A DNA stretch of 64,000 nt. It comes from a virus. The stretch is taken from the IMG/VR virus record IMGVR_UViG_3300017917_003893, positions 62,001 through 126,000 of that record, one strand, 5' to 3'. Under the pieces are notes generated by a model, which made no database searches, was not told the origin of the DNA, and worked only from the letters and a program-made list of their open reading frames with translations. The translations under genes and the position numbers were made by a program. Positions 52,647-61,156 of this stretch are shown one piece after another (within the stretch, counting starts at the first letter, position 1; each line of letters begins with the position of its first letter).

Positions 52647-53330
52647 TTAATCCTCTATCTTTTCAAACCACCAGTTAAAGTAAATAAAGTTGTCATTTAT
52701 TAGATTGTAATAATCAGACTCATGTTTTATTATTATCTTGTTTTCATGAGACCTTACTAATTCAACTTCAATTCCTTTTTCCATTCTTAATTGTTTACCA
52801 GTTTCTGTTGAATAACAAGTAATTTCATCATTTAACAATCTATACTTACCTGGTTCGGGTTTTAACCAAGTTTTAATTGTTTTTATAATAATACCTTTTA
52901 TTTTAACAACCCATTCCTTTGTTTGATATAAATCATAGTCTTTGAATACTTCTGAGGTTAATTCTGGACTTAAACTTGTTATGTTTTCAACAACTCCCCA
53001 ATATTCATAGTCATCAATAACAAAAGTTATATAAACATCATAGTTAATATTATTTGATTTAACTATTCTAAGAATCTTCATTTTTTGTACATCTTGATGT
53101 TCTAATGCTAATTTACTTTTAAGATTTCTATAAGCACTTGTTCCTGATAAGTTATACAATATGTCATTGATTCTAGACATTGCTTGTCTTAAAGCATCTT
53201 GATTTTTATCAAATGCGTTTGTTGATAATTGTGGATCATCAACATGTACAGATGCTTGTGCTGAATCAGGATTCATTCTTTGAAGATTGAATTCTGTGAA
53301 TTCTAGAATTAGTCTATTTCTACCTTTCAT
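52647..53330 (-). CDS. Conserved-looking phage protein, head-targeted candidate
   Basis: MKGRNRLILEFTEFNLQRMN fits a variant of the targeting pattern (possible cut after LILE). It is followed by DPQLSTNAFDKNQDALRQAM, RINDILYNLSGTSAY and a beta-rich domain YITFVIDDYEYWGVVEN. The C-terminus holds an SH3-like stretch. The combination looks like a recurring large-phage virion protein, but no function is known. Confidence 0.6.
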   Translation of the reverse strand: MKGRNRLILEFTEFNLQRMNPDSAQASVHVDDPQLSTNAFDKNQDALRQAMSRINDILYNLSGTSAYRNLKSKLALEHQDVQKMKILRIVKSNNINYDVYITFVIDDYEYWGVVENITSLSPELTSEVFKDYDLYQTKEWVVKIKGIIIKTIKTWLKPEPGKYRLLNDEITCYSTETGKQLRMEKGIEVELVRSHENKIIIKHESDYYNLINDNFIYFNWWFEKIED

Positions 53331-53367
53331 AATTAAATATATATATTAAAATACCAAACTATTAATT

Positions 53368-53685
53368 ATGAAAATAAGAAGATTTAATGAAGATGAACAA
53401 GTAGATATTTCATCTGAAAGAGTTAATGAAATTATAGAAGAGTTAAAAGACTTCTCAGCTATTATGAGTGATAAGTCAAAATATGTAGATGCTTTATTAA
53501 ATGAACTTAATAATTATAAGAGTGATTCCACTAAAGGAAATGACCAAATAGATGATTCTATAGCGGCTTTGCAAATTGTAAAAAAAGATGCTGATGATTG
53601 TAATGATAAGATTGATACAATTGTTAATAATCTTTTAGATTATAATGATAGTGGTAGAAAGTATATGTATACTGAAAACAAGTAA
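53368..53685 (+). CDS. Small coiled-coil head-targeted candidate
   Basis: The 105-residue protein starts MKIRRFNEDEQVDIS, with possible cleavage after RFNE, then continues as one long helical region with heptad-like hydrophobics (EIIEELKDFSAIM; ALLNELNNY; IDTIVNNLLDYN). No catalytic motif. Confidence 0.6.
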   Translation: MKIRRFNEDEQVDISSERVNEIIEELKDFSAIMSDKSKYVDALLNELNNYKSDSTKGNDQIDDSIAALQIVKKDADDCNDKIDTIVNNLLDYNDSGRKYMYTENK

Positions 53686-53706
53686 TCAAATTTACTGTAT
53701 AATCTT

Positions 53707-53841
53707 ATGTCTGTTTGGGAAAATATACCTCTCATTGATAGAGAATCTATAAAAAAATCTTTGTATAGATTGAATAGAATTCAAAGTAGGAAAAATAAAA
53801 TTAATAGTATATTTAATGAAGTTAGGAAAGAAGTCAAGTAA
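53707..53841 (+). CDS. Small protein (44 aa) with the shared C-terminal motif
   Basis: ATG at 53707 begins MSVWENIPLIDRESIKKSLY and the product ends SRKNKINSIFNEVRKEVK. It overlaps the next gene by 26 bp. Size and ending parallel the 13219 protein. The motif itself is the main evidence that it is translated. Confidence 0.6.
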   Translation: MSVWENIPLIDRESIKKSLYRLNRIQSRKNKINSIFNEVRKEVK

Positions 53842-54085
53842 TTTAGAACCTGGTTATGTTTTTGCTCCTTATATTCCAGTGACTTCATCACAAGTAATAG
53901 TTGATTACAGTTCTTCTAAAAGAGTTAACAGAAAAAGAAAGATTAATAACATATTTGATTTGGGTTTAGATATTAAAGATTATGATATATTCTCACCAAG
54001 TAAATCAATTATGAGTAGATATTCTAAAAAGATTATAAATGCTAATTATTACGGAACTATAGAAATAAAAAAACCCACTTATTAA
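53816..54085 (+). CDS. Small protein resembling the gp23 C-terminal region
   Basis: The 89-residue protein reads LEPGYVFAPYIPVTSSQV, then KRVNRKRKINNIFDLGLD, then SIMSRYSKKIINANYYGTIEI. The first and last parts resemble the end of gp23-type capsid proteins (GIIFVPYLMAQ; MLLRSRYAV) while the middle holds the recurrent RKxKINxIF motif. It may be a detached capsid module or a decoration protein. Confidence 0.5.
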   Translation: MKLGKKSSNLEPGYVFAPYIPVTSSQVIVDYSSSKRVNRKRKINNIFDLGLDIKDYDIFSPSKSIMSRYSKKIINANYYGTIEIKKPTY

Positions 54086-54095
54086 GTGGGTTTTT
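54074..54095. terminator. Bidirectional terminator
   Basis: CCCACTT and AAGTGGG with loop ATT, flanked by As and Ts, between convergent genes. Confidence 0.9.
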
Positions 54096-54098
54096 AGT

Positions 54099-54659
54099 TT
54101 ATTTGTTATAAGTTAATTTGTAGATTGTTTTATATTGTAAAGCTATTAGCTCATCAACTATGTTGTGTATATGTGTATCTTCATCTTTTATACAAGTTCT
54201 TTCAGATTTAACAAACTCAACAACTTCTTTGAAATAGTCTAATCTATCTTTTGATTTAGAATCTGTTGTATCAATTACATCATATCCTTCGATAAGACCG
54301 TATTGACCTTGATAAATTTCAACGATATCATCAATGAATCCAATAACACCATCGTAGTAAGCCTCTAAAGCTAAATGTGCGGCGTGTGAACCCATATCAC
54401 CTTTAACAGTCCAGTGATAAACTTGTGCCATTTCTCTACTTTCTAAAAGTTTAGAAATAAATTTTGATATATCTGTAGAATTTGAATTTTCAGGTTTGTC
54501 TTCAACCTTTTCTTCATTATCAGTTTCTGGCTTTTGTTGTTGACCAGACATTAACTTTAATAGTTCTTCTTTTGACATATCTTCATAGTTAGAAGGTAGA
54601 TTTGATTCTGCCTCAAATATTTTCTTCTTAACCGGTTTGAATTCAGAAAATTTTCTCAT
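54099..54659 (-). CDS. Ferritin/Dps-like protein, head-targeted candidate
   Basis: Residues about 65-186 form a four-helix bundle with MAQVYHWTVKGDMGSHAAHL, EAYYDGVIGFIDDIVEIYQG and HIHNIVDELIALQYKTIY. The H, E and D residues suit a ferritin-like metal site, as in the phage DUF5856 group. The N-terminus MRKFSEFKPVKKKIFEAESN fits the targeting pattern with cleavage after IFE. Packaged, it might protect DNA from iron-driven oxidation or bind DNA. Confidence 0.75.
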   Translation of the reverse strand: MRKFSEFKPVKKKIFEAESNLPSNYEDMSKEELLKLMSGQQQKPETDNEEKVEDKPENSNSTDISKFISKLLESREMAQVYHWTVKGDMGSHAAHLALEAYYDGVIGFIDDIVEIYQGQYGLIEGYDVIDTTDSKSKDRLDYFKEVVEFVKSERTCIKDEDTHIHNIVDELIALQYKTIYKLTYNK

Positions 54660-54701
54660 ATTTCTTTTTAATTTTTATGTTTTATATATTATTTTTCAAT
54701 A

Positions 54702-55100
54702 TTACTTTAGTGTGTTTAAAAAATGATTGTAATCAAATTTTATATCTTCTCTTTTGAATTGAGATATCATATCATTAGCAATCTCCATTCTATTTTCTTT
54801 ATCTTTTACTTTTTTAAGTATATCTATAATACCAGAAACCATTTGATAATCATTTCCTTTAATTTCCTTTTTAATTTCTGATTTAGATTCTTTTATAAAT
54901 GACTCAGAGATTCTATCATCTGTACTTTCAATAAGTTGAATTGTATAATCATAATTATTTTCAACAGATGCTAGTATAGAGTCAGCAATATATCCAGCTT
55001 CTCCTTCATTTTCGGCTGGAATTATTAACTCTACTTTAGCAAATACTTTATAGTATTTTTCATTTAAGTTATTTTCTAAAATTTTAGTAAATTTTTTCAT
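54702..55100 (-). CDS. Head-targeted candidate, unknown function
   Basis: The 132-residue protein starts MKKFTKILENNLNEKYYKVF, with possible cuts after ILE or LNE. It continues as a beta-alpha-beta domain (YYKVFAKVELIIPAENEGEA) and a helical C-terminus. Overlaps the upstream gene by 17 bp. No family recognised. Confidence 0.6.
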   Translation of the reverse strand: MKKFTKILENNLNEKYYKVFAKVELIIPAENEGEAGYIADSILASVENNYDYTIQLIESTDDRISESFIKESKSEIKKEIKGNDYQMVSGIIDILKKVKDKENRMEIANDMISQFKREDIKFDYNHFLNTLK

Positions 55101-56208
55101 TTTGTATATCTGATTTTATTTTTGCAATTTTTTTCTTCATGTAAGTTCCATTTTGATTAAATTGTTTACCCCAATAATCTATGAATTGTTTACAACTCAT
55201 TTTCTTTAAAGTATTAATTGATATTATAGGTTCACCTTTCTGTTCTTTTAACTCTTTCTCATAAACAGAAACCCACATATCTTTTAATCTATCAGCAACA
55301 TCATCAGGACTATCATTGTCAACTAATAGTGCGTTTCCTAAATCTTTCCAATTGTGAGATGATATTTCATTTATCAATGATACATAAAAAGAATCAGCAT
55401 CAAAGTTTTGCATTTCACTAGCCGTTCTGTATATCTTAAAACTACTTAAATCTTTTTCAGGATATTTTCTTATAAAATAGTGTATTTCTTGTATGTTTGC
55501 ATTTAGTTCTTGAGCCTCACTTATGTATATATACCTAAGAAATTCATCACTCCATTTATACCATATTGATTTTGGAAATTTCCATATATTATTTTCAGCA
55601 TAAGTTAAAGCTGTGTTAAAAGATCTACCATATATGGGTTTTCTATATTCACCTCTTTTAGGTGACCTAATAGTTCTTTTATAATGCTCGTAGCAATGAT
55701 TTAACTCATGATATAGTGTTGACCTTATACCATCTAGTAATTCTTTTTTGTTACTTGGATTATTAATATCAAAATTATTTTTATCTACATCAATACCTAC
55801 GCTTAATTGTATAATTAAACCAACATCTGCTATTTTTCTCATTGGTTTTACAATTTTAGAATAGTTTTTCCAATTTTTATTTCCAAATCCTGAGGCATAT
55901 CCACCTATTGCGACATGGTCGGGATAGTCATACAAACTATTAAACTTTCTTTCTGTCATTTTTTTGAATTCAAGTATTAACTCAAATCCAACTACAGGAA
56001 AGTCTGCATATTTTTGTTTATCTATAAATGGCGCTAATTGTCTATATTTTATATTTAATGTCTCATCTAATGATTTTTCAGATGATTCTAAGAATTCTAT
56101 AAATTTATAATAAGTTTTCTTATCAAGTAGATCTACAAACATGATACTTGATTCTGAGAGACCTTGTCTTTCATTTATTAGAAACTGTTTAAAATTAAAA
56201 ATCCCCAT
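55084..56208 (-). CDS. HExxH zinc metalloprotease-like, head-targeted candidate
   Basis: STLYHELNHCYEHYKRT carries HExxH (H167, E168, H171) with a further His at 175. The flanking helix is typical of zincins. The N-terminus MGIFNFKQFLINERQGLSES fits the targeting pattern with cleavage after INE. The remaining 370 residues are helical and unassigned. A third metal ligand is not obvious; E214-E217 in the helix YISEAQELNAN are candidates. A packaged protease could cleave host proteins on entry. Confidence 0.65.
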   Translation of the reverse strand: MGIFNFKQFLINERQGLSESSIMFVDLLDKKTYYKFIEFLESSEKSLDETLNIKYRQLAPFIDKQKYADFPVVGFELILEFKKMTERKFNSLYDYPDHVAIGGYASGFGNKNWKNYSKIVKPMRKIADVGLIIQLSVGIDVDKNNFDINNPSNKKELLDGIRSTLYHELNHCYEHYKRTIRSPKRGEYRKPIYGRSFNTALTYAENNIWKFPKSIWYKWSDEFLRYIYISEAQELNANIQEIHYFIRKYPEKDLSSFKIYRTASEMQNFDADSFYVSLINEISSHNWKDLGNALLVDNDSPDDVADRLKDMWVSVYEKELKEQKGEPIISINTLKKMSCKQFIDYWGKQFNQNGTYMKKKIAKIKSDIQNEKIY

Positions 56209-56235
56209 AGACTATATATAAAAATCTATGGGGAT
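56201..56235 (-). promoter_or_regulatory. Hairpin with a promoter in its loop and the start codon in its arm
   Basis: On the minus strand ATCCCCATAGA (56235-56225) pairs perfectly with TCTATGGGGAT (56211-56201). The 13-nt loop contains TATATATAG, the late-type promoter word. The descending arm contains the ATG (56208) of the metalloprotease gene and runs into Ts, so it can end read-through transcripts from upstream. Confidence 0.7.
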
Positions 56236-56251
56236 TAATTTTACTTAATGT

Positions 56252-56680
56252 TTAATTTAATATCTCGTTTATTTGATTTTCTCTTAGTGATTGTAAATCA
56301 ATATCAGTTTCAACAGCTTCATAGAAGCTCATTCTAACCATTTTGTAATACTTTTCACATTCTTCTTCATTAGCCATAGGATGTAGTTTGTTTTCGTAAT
56401 TATCCCATCTGTTTTTTGATTCTGGCTTGCCGTATTTGGCTATTAATGATTCATTAAACTCTTCATATTCACTTACATCAACATTTAAAGAATCTTCTAA
56501 ATCATATGAATATTCTGATAGTGAACACTCTTTATATTCTTTTATGTTTAATTCATATACTTTTTTTTCAGCTTCTTGTTTTGTGAATACAATTAAGCTA
56601 GGACTACCACCTTCTGTTTCACTGTAGATGTTATCATCATACTCAAATCCTTTTTTTAAAATTACAAATCCTTTTTTCAT
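56252..56680 (-). CDS. Conserved-looking protein with the shared C-terminal motif
   Basis: The 142-residue protein begins MKKGFVILKKGFEYDDNIYS and has FTKQEAEKKVYELN and KNRWDNYENKLHPMANEEE. It ends LRENQINEILN, a version of the recurrent motif. Function unknown. Followed by the hairpin at 56201-56235. Confidence 0.6.
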   Translation of the reverse strand: MKKGFVILKKGFEYDDNIYSETEGGSPSLIVFTKQEAEKKVYELNIKEYKECSLSEYSYDLEDSLNVDVSEYEEFNESLIAKYGKPESKNRWDNYENKLHPMANEEECEKYYKMVRMSFYEAVETDIDLQSLRENQINEILN

Positions 56681-56686
56681 ATTATT

Positions 56687-57172
56687 TTATTTTATTTCAA
56701 TATTTTTCATCCATTTATTTACTTGACTTTCCGCCATATCACAAATTTGTTCTTTTGTAAATCCCATTTGTGACATAATATCAAATATCATAATCAAACA
56801 ATCTGTCGACTCTAATAGAATATTTTTCTCTATTTGTTGTTTACTTTCAGTTGTTCTTTTATAATTAATAAGTTTTAATACCTCTGCTGAAAGCTCACCA
56901 TATTCTTCTCCTAATTTTAGACATCTTTCAATTAAACCTGGGTTTTCAAACTTTGAGGCATTCATTACTAAATCATAAACATAATCTATTATAGGCTCAA
57001 CCTCAACATTTTCATTTGAAAAATCTCCTTTTCTTTCAAAATCTTCAATTAGAATCTCTAATACAGCTACATTGTTTGATTCTTCTTCTGATAATTCTTT
57101 ATGAAATATAGACTCTAAATATTCTTGAGCCTTTTTGTAGTCGTATATTGTTTTTATTGGTTTAATTTTCAT
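56687..57172 (-). CDS. HigA-N-like plus MazG-like fusion
   Basis: From the ATG at 57172 the protein has 161 residues; an earlier ATG at 57298 would overlap the divergent gene. Residues 1-50 (KPIKTIYDYKKAQEYLESIF; NNVAVLEILIEDFERKG) resemble the N-terminal segment of HigA-type antitoxins before their HTH. Residues 85-160 (LKLGEEYGELSAEVLKL; LLESTDCLIMIFDIMSQMGF) match the MazG-like NTP pyrophosphohydrolase helix pattern (EExxE...D). It may hydrolyse (d)NTPs or alarmones. Confidence 0.6.
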   Translation of the reverse strand: MKIKPIKTIYDYKKAQEYLESIFHKELSEEESNNVAVLEILIEDFERKGDFSNENVEVEPIIDYVYDLVMNASKFENPGLIERCLKLGEEYGELSAEVLKLINYKRTTESKQQIEKNILLESTDCLIMIFDIMSQMGFTKEQICDMAESQVNKWMKNIEIK

Positions 57173-57224
57173 TTTTAACAATTGGAATTTAATATATATG
57201 TTGTAAAAAATATAAAGTTTATAT

Positions 57225-57428
57225 ATGGGATTAATTAAAAAGTTTGACTCTTTTGTATCTGAAAAATTAGTTGCAGAAGCACCTGTCAGTAAGACCATTT
57301 CTAAGCCAGTAGTTGAGCCTGAGGTTTCTAGTGAAGAATCGGCTAAACAAGTAATTGATAGATTATCAAGAATCTATAATGAATTACCAACTGATGAGAA
57401 AAAAGAAATAGATAAATATTTCCAATAA
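57225..57428 (+). CDS. Small head-targeted candidate (67 aa)
   Basis: MGLIKKFDSFVSEKLVAEAP fits the targeting pattern with possible cuts after VSE or VAE, leaving a 50-residue acidic/helical peptide ending KEIDKYFQ. Preceded by TTTAATATATAT at 57187. It precedes two larger head-targeted candidates on the same strand. Confidence 0.6.
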   Translation: MGLIKKFDSFVSEKLVAEAPVSKTISKPVVEPEVSSEESAKQVIDRLSRIYNELPTDEKKEIDKYFQ

Positions 57429-57441
57429 ATTATTTTAAGAT

Positions 57442-59181
57442 ATGAAAAATTTCAAAGATTTTATAAAAGAAGAAGTAGATTTAAGAGGAAGTAAAGGTAT
57501 TCCTTCTGATTTTATTTCTAAAGCAGACCAAGAAGCAAGAGCATCTTTAGGTATTAGACCTGATGATGAATCACAAATGATGAGAATTTGGCCTGAGTTT
57601 GAAAGAAACATGAGAGAATCTAGTCAGTTATTAACAACTGGTCCTAATGGTCAAAGACTACCTCAAAATGAAGTTAAAGAAAGAGTTGAAAAACTTGAAA
57701 AACTAGCTGAGAAAGTAGTTAGAGATCAATTTGATGAAATATTAGATACTGCTGTTAAGCCAATTGAGTTAAAGATTAAATTAGTTCCTATGGGTGAGGT
57801 TTCTTCAGAGATATCTGATATTACAAAAGTCCCTAAACAAGCTAAACAGCCTACTGAAGAACAACAAGAAGAACAAGACGAGAAAGACGAAGAAAATAGA
57901 AAAAAAGAACAAGAAGAACAATCTGAAGAAGAAAAAAGACAACAGGCAGAAGAAGGTGAAGAAACACCGGGTACTGACTTAGTTGCTGCTGTTGATAAGA
58001 AGAAAATTCTTAATATGATAACTCAAGCTGCTGGTAAATCTACTAAAGATATTATCAGAGCCTCTGATATTGTTGATGAGGGATTACAAGAAATATTTGG
58101 TGATTCTGCTAGAAGAATTTTAGATTGTTGGGTTAGAATGTCTGACTTAGCTGATAAAATGGACTGGGTTATTCCAATTGGTAGAAAATCACAAATGATG
58201 AAAGATATGCCAGGCGGTATGGCGGGTGCTGTACAACTTAAATGGGAAAGTCATTCAGGTAATTTTTATGATATGAAACTTCTTTTAGAAAAAGAAGCTA
58301 CTAAAATTGTTATTCACGCTACTGGTGTTGATTTTCCTATGTTAATACATGAAACAATTAAAGGTATTTATCTTTTCTTACAATCTGGTGCTATCAAAAA
58401 AGATAAGGAAACAGCTAAAATTGTAAAAGCAGCAACTTCTTCATTTGAAGATGAGGCTCAAGATTTTAGATATGGTCCTCCAGCTTTACAAATGTTACTA
58501 AACTTTGTTAATATGTTCCCTGAATCTAATCAATATAAAAGACTTGATACTAGAGTATTTACAATTTTAGCGGTTGATAAAGAAAGAGCTATGGCTGAAG
58601 CTAAGAATGCTAGTGAAGAACATAAAGAATTCTTAGAAAAGAAAGCAAATGTAGCAAGAACAGATGAACAATTTTTAGAAATTATGAAAAGTTTATTTTC
58701 TGTATTTGATCTTCAAGGCTCTAACTATGTTGTTAATGAAGAAAGATTCAATACATCTTTAGCTAAAAGAGAAATCAAAAAGATTATTGATTATATAGTT
58801 GAGGATATTGAAGAATATAAGAGAGAAATTGAAGAGTGGGAACAAGAACAAAGAGAAAGAGAAGAAGAGTCTAAATATCGTCAAGAATATAATGATGATG
58901 AAGGTACAATTGAACCTGGTCAAGAAGAAGAATCTGAAATAGACGCTTTAATTAAACAAACTTTATATGGTCAAGAAGATGAAACTCCAACATCTAATGA
59001 AATTGATTATTCTGAATTAACTCAAAGAGAGTTACAAGAGTTAATCGATGATGCTTTAGATGCTGGTGATTATGAAAGAGTTAAAATGCTAGCTCAGTAC
59101 ATGAAAGAAGGTAAAGAAGTTTATATGAAAGAACTTGAGAGAATAAATGAATCTCATAGTTTTCATACAAGAAGAAAATAA
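57442..59181 (+). CDS. Large head-targeted candidate with glutamate-rich linkers
   Basis: The 579-residue protein starts MKNFKDFIKEEVDLRG, nearly the T4 internal-protein pattern, with cleavage after FIKE. A Glu/Gln/Lys-rich linker covers about residues 130-175. A globular core at about 185-440 includes LIHETIKGIYLFLQSGA, where HE could be part of a metal site but HExxH is not complete. A second charged linker and a helical C-terminus follow. No family recognised. Confidence 0.6.
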   Translation: MKNFKDFIKEEVDLRGSKGIPSDFISKADQEARASLGIRPDDESQMMRIWPEFERNMRESSQLLTTGPNGQRLPQNEVKERVEKLEKLAEKVVRDQFDEILDTAVKPIELKIKLVPMGEVSSEISDITKVPKQAKQPTEEQQEEQDEKDEENRKKEQEEQSEEEKRQQAEEGEETPGTDLVAAVDKKKILNMITQAAGKSTKDIIRASDIVDEGLQEIFGDSARRILDCWVRMSDLADKMDWVIPIGRKSQMMKDMPGGMAGAVQLKWESHSGNFYDMKLLLEKEATKIVIHATGVDFPMLIHETIKGIYLFLQSGAIKKDKETAKIVKAATSSFEDEAQDFRYGPPALQMLLNFVNMFPESNQYKRLDTRVFTILAVDKERAMAEAKNASEEHKEFLEKKANVARTDEQFLEIMKSLFSVFDLQGSNYVVNEERFNTSLAKREIKKIIDYIVEDIEEYKREIEEWEQEQREREEESKYRQEYNDDEGTIEPGQEEESEIDALIKQTLYGQEDETPTSNEIDYSELTQRELQELIDDALDAGDYERVKMLAQYMKEGKEVYMKELERINESHSFHTRRK

Positions 59182-59190
59182 TTAATAAAA

Positions 59191-61143
59191 ATGAAGTTAT
59201 TTAAGTACAACCAATTTTTAGGTGAGAATCCAATAAATGAAAACCTTGATAAGGCAAAAAAATACATGAAAGAAAGATACCTTTTAAATAAGGTTGCTAA
59301 TGATTTAGGTTTTGTTCAAGGTGAGTTAAAAGCTCAGATGGATCACAAAGAGAAAAGAAGTTTAACTTTAGGTGATTTTACGCCTGAACAACAAGAACAG
59401 ATAAAACAAGGTTTAAGAACTATTAAGTTAACTGACCAAGAGGTTAGAAATATTGAAAGAGAACCCGATTTCTTAAAAATAAGAGAACTTTTGGGTCAAC
59501 AATATATTGGTTGGACTTTTCCGTTTACTTATTTTTATTTTGTTGAGATGGTATCATTGGATGAGTTATTCAATAATGAGGGTTCTATATTAAATAAACT
59601 TATAGAATATAGAGGTCTTTTGGATAAATTACCTAAGAAATTTGACCAAAACTTTATTGATCCTAATATTCCAAATAATGCTGAGGTTTTAGTTGATGGT
59701 TTAGATTCACTTGAAGATTATAGAAAAGTTAAGAAAGTTTTTGATAAATTAACTCCTGTATTGAAAAAAGATTATAATGATTCACCTGAAGTTATTAAAC
59801 AACAATTTGCTGAAGTTGCTCGTGGCTTTGACCAATTAGGTGGTGAAGATGAAGCAAAGAAAGAAAAACTTTGGAAATCATTCTTTGGTGAAGTTAGAAC
59901 AATTGATGCGGATCAAGTAATACATGGTAAAGCTTATAAAAGAGGTGATAAAAGATATTTTGGTCCACTTAACAGATACACTAACATTAGAGAGTTTATC
60001 AAGGCTGGTCAAAACTACTTAAAATCTTCTGAGAACGAATCTATTATTGCTTTTTATGATAAGATTAATAACTGTAATGATAAATATGGTACACAAGGTG
60101 CTGATACGGTATTTGAAGAAAATGGTATATTGATTATTGAAGTTAAATCATTCCAAGCTAACCAATACTTAAATGGACACACAAGACACTGTATTAAAGA
60201 TTATTCATCTCAGTGGGAAAACTATGTTGCTAGTCATGATAATAAACAATATTATATCTATAACTTTAACATACCACAATATGACAATAAGTCAACAATT
60301 GGTATTACTATTGAGCCTGGTCAGAGAATTAGAGCTTGTCACTTAAAAGATGATGCTGGATATTCTAGCAACATTAAATCTCTTTTATCTAGTTGGGAAA
60401 AAGAATATGGTATTAAAGAAGATCTTTTTGCTCAACTTAAACCAATGACTAGTGAAGAAGTTGAGAAAAGAAGAAGAGCTAAAGTGGCAGAAAGAGAAAT
60501 TGTTAAAAAAGGTCTTACGATTGATCAAATTAACAAGTATGTTAAAGAAGATGGTGCTAATATCAATAAAGATAATTGCGTTGCTCTTTTACATGCTGTT
60601 GAAGAAGATGATCTTGAAAAGGCAAAAGTTATTCTTGGTTTAGGTGGTTCACCAAACTTGAGAAGTAAATCTGATGCTATTATTAATAAAGCTCAGTCAC
60701 TTGATATGATTAAAATATTGGTATCTAATGGTTCTGAATTGACTGGAGAAGTATTCAATAATATTTGTAATGATTTAGATGCGGTTGAATACTGTTTGAA
60801 ACAAGGATTAGATCCTAACTTTGATAATTCACTTCCTTTTAGAAGAAGTTGTAAAGGTTCTTGGAAAACTAAAGATGATATTGGAGAAGGATATTTTGAC
60901 GTAATGAAGTTGTTAGTTAAGTATGGTGCTAAATTAACAGACGATAATGGTAGAAATATGCAACTTAAATGGGCAGCAGAGTACGGTAGATTGGACTTTA
61001 TTGACTATATGATAGAGAAAGGTGTTAAGACAGGATTCAAGGCGGCTCTTTCTTGGTTAAATCACAGTAGAAAAATTCCAGATACTAAGAAACAAGAAGT
61101 TGTTGCTTATTTAAATGATAAAGTTAAACAATATGAATCATAA
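59191..61143 (+). CDS. Head-targeted candidate with PcfJ-like and ankyrin parts
   Basis: MKLFKYNQFLGENPINENLD fits the targeting pattern (cuts after LGE or INE). Residues about 300-405 include NGHTRHCIKDYSSQWENYV, reminiscent of the His/Cys motif of PcfJ-like proteins. Residues about 450-640 hold degenerate ankyrin repeats (LLHAVEEDDLEKAKVILGLG; VMKLLVKYGAKL; AAEYGRLDFIDYMIEKG). Ankyrin repeats suggest binding to a host protein. Starts 9 bp after the previous gene. Confidence 0.6.
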   Translation: MKLFKYNQFLGENPINENLDKAKKYMKERYLLNKVANDLGFVQGELKAQMDHKEKRSLTLGDFTPEQQEQIKQGLRTIKLTDQEVRNIEREPDFLKIRELLGQQYIGWTFPFTYFYFVEMVSLDELFNNEGSILNKLIEYRGLLDKLPKKFDQNFIDPNIPNNAEVLVDGLDSLEDYRKVKKVFDKLTPVLKKDYNDSPEVIKQQFAEVARGFDQLGGEDEAKKEKLWKSFFGEVRTIDADQVIHGKAYKRGDKRYFGPLNRYTNIREFIKAGQNYLKSSENESIIAFYDKINNCNDKYGTQGADTVFEENGILIIEVKSFQANQYLNGHTRHCIKDYSSQWENYVASHDNKQYYIYNFNIPQYDNKSTIGITIEPGQRIRACHLKDDAGYSSNIKSLLSSWEKEYGIKEDLFAQLKPMTSEEVEKRRRAKVAEREIVKKGLTIDQINKYVKEDGANINKDNCVALLHAVEEDDLEKAKVILGLGGSPNLRSKSDAIINKAQSLDMIKILVSNGSELTGEVFNNICNDLDAVEYCLKQGLDPNFDNSLPFRRSCKGSWKTKDDIGEGYFDVMKLLVKYGAKLTDDNGRNMQLKWAAEYGRLDFIDYMIEKGVKTGFKAALSWLNHSRKIPDTKKQEVVAYLNDKVKQYES

Positions 61144-61156
61144 AAATATTAAAAAT

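Noticed and set aside
57173-57298. Upstream start for the MazG-like gene
   Set aside because: It would add 42 residues that overlap the divergent head-targeted gene and its promoter; the ATG at 57172 starts at the conserved HigA-like segment.
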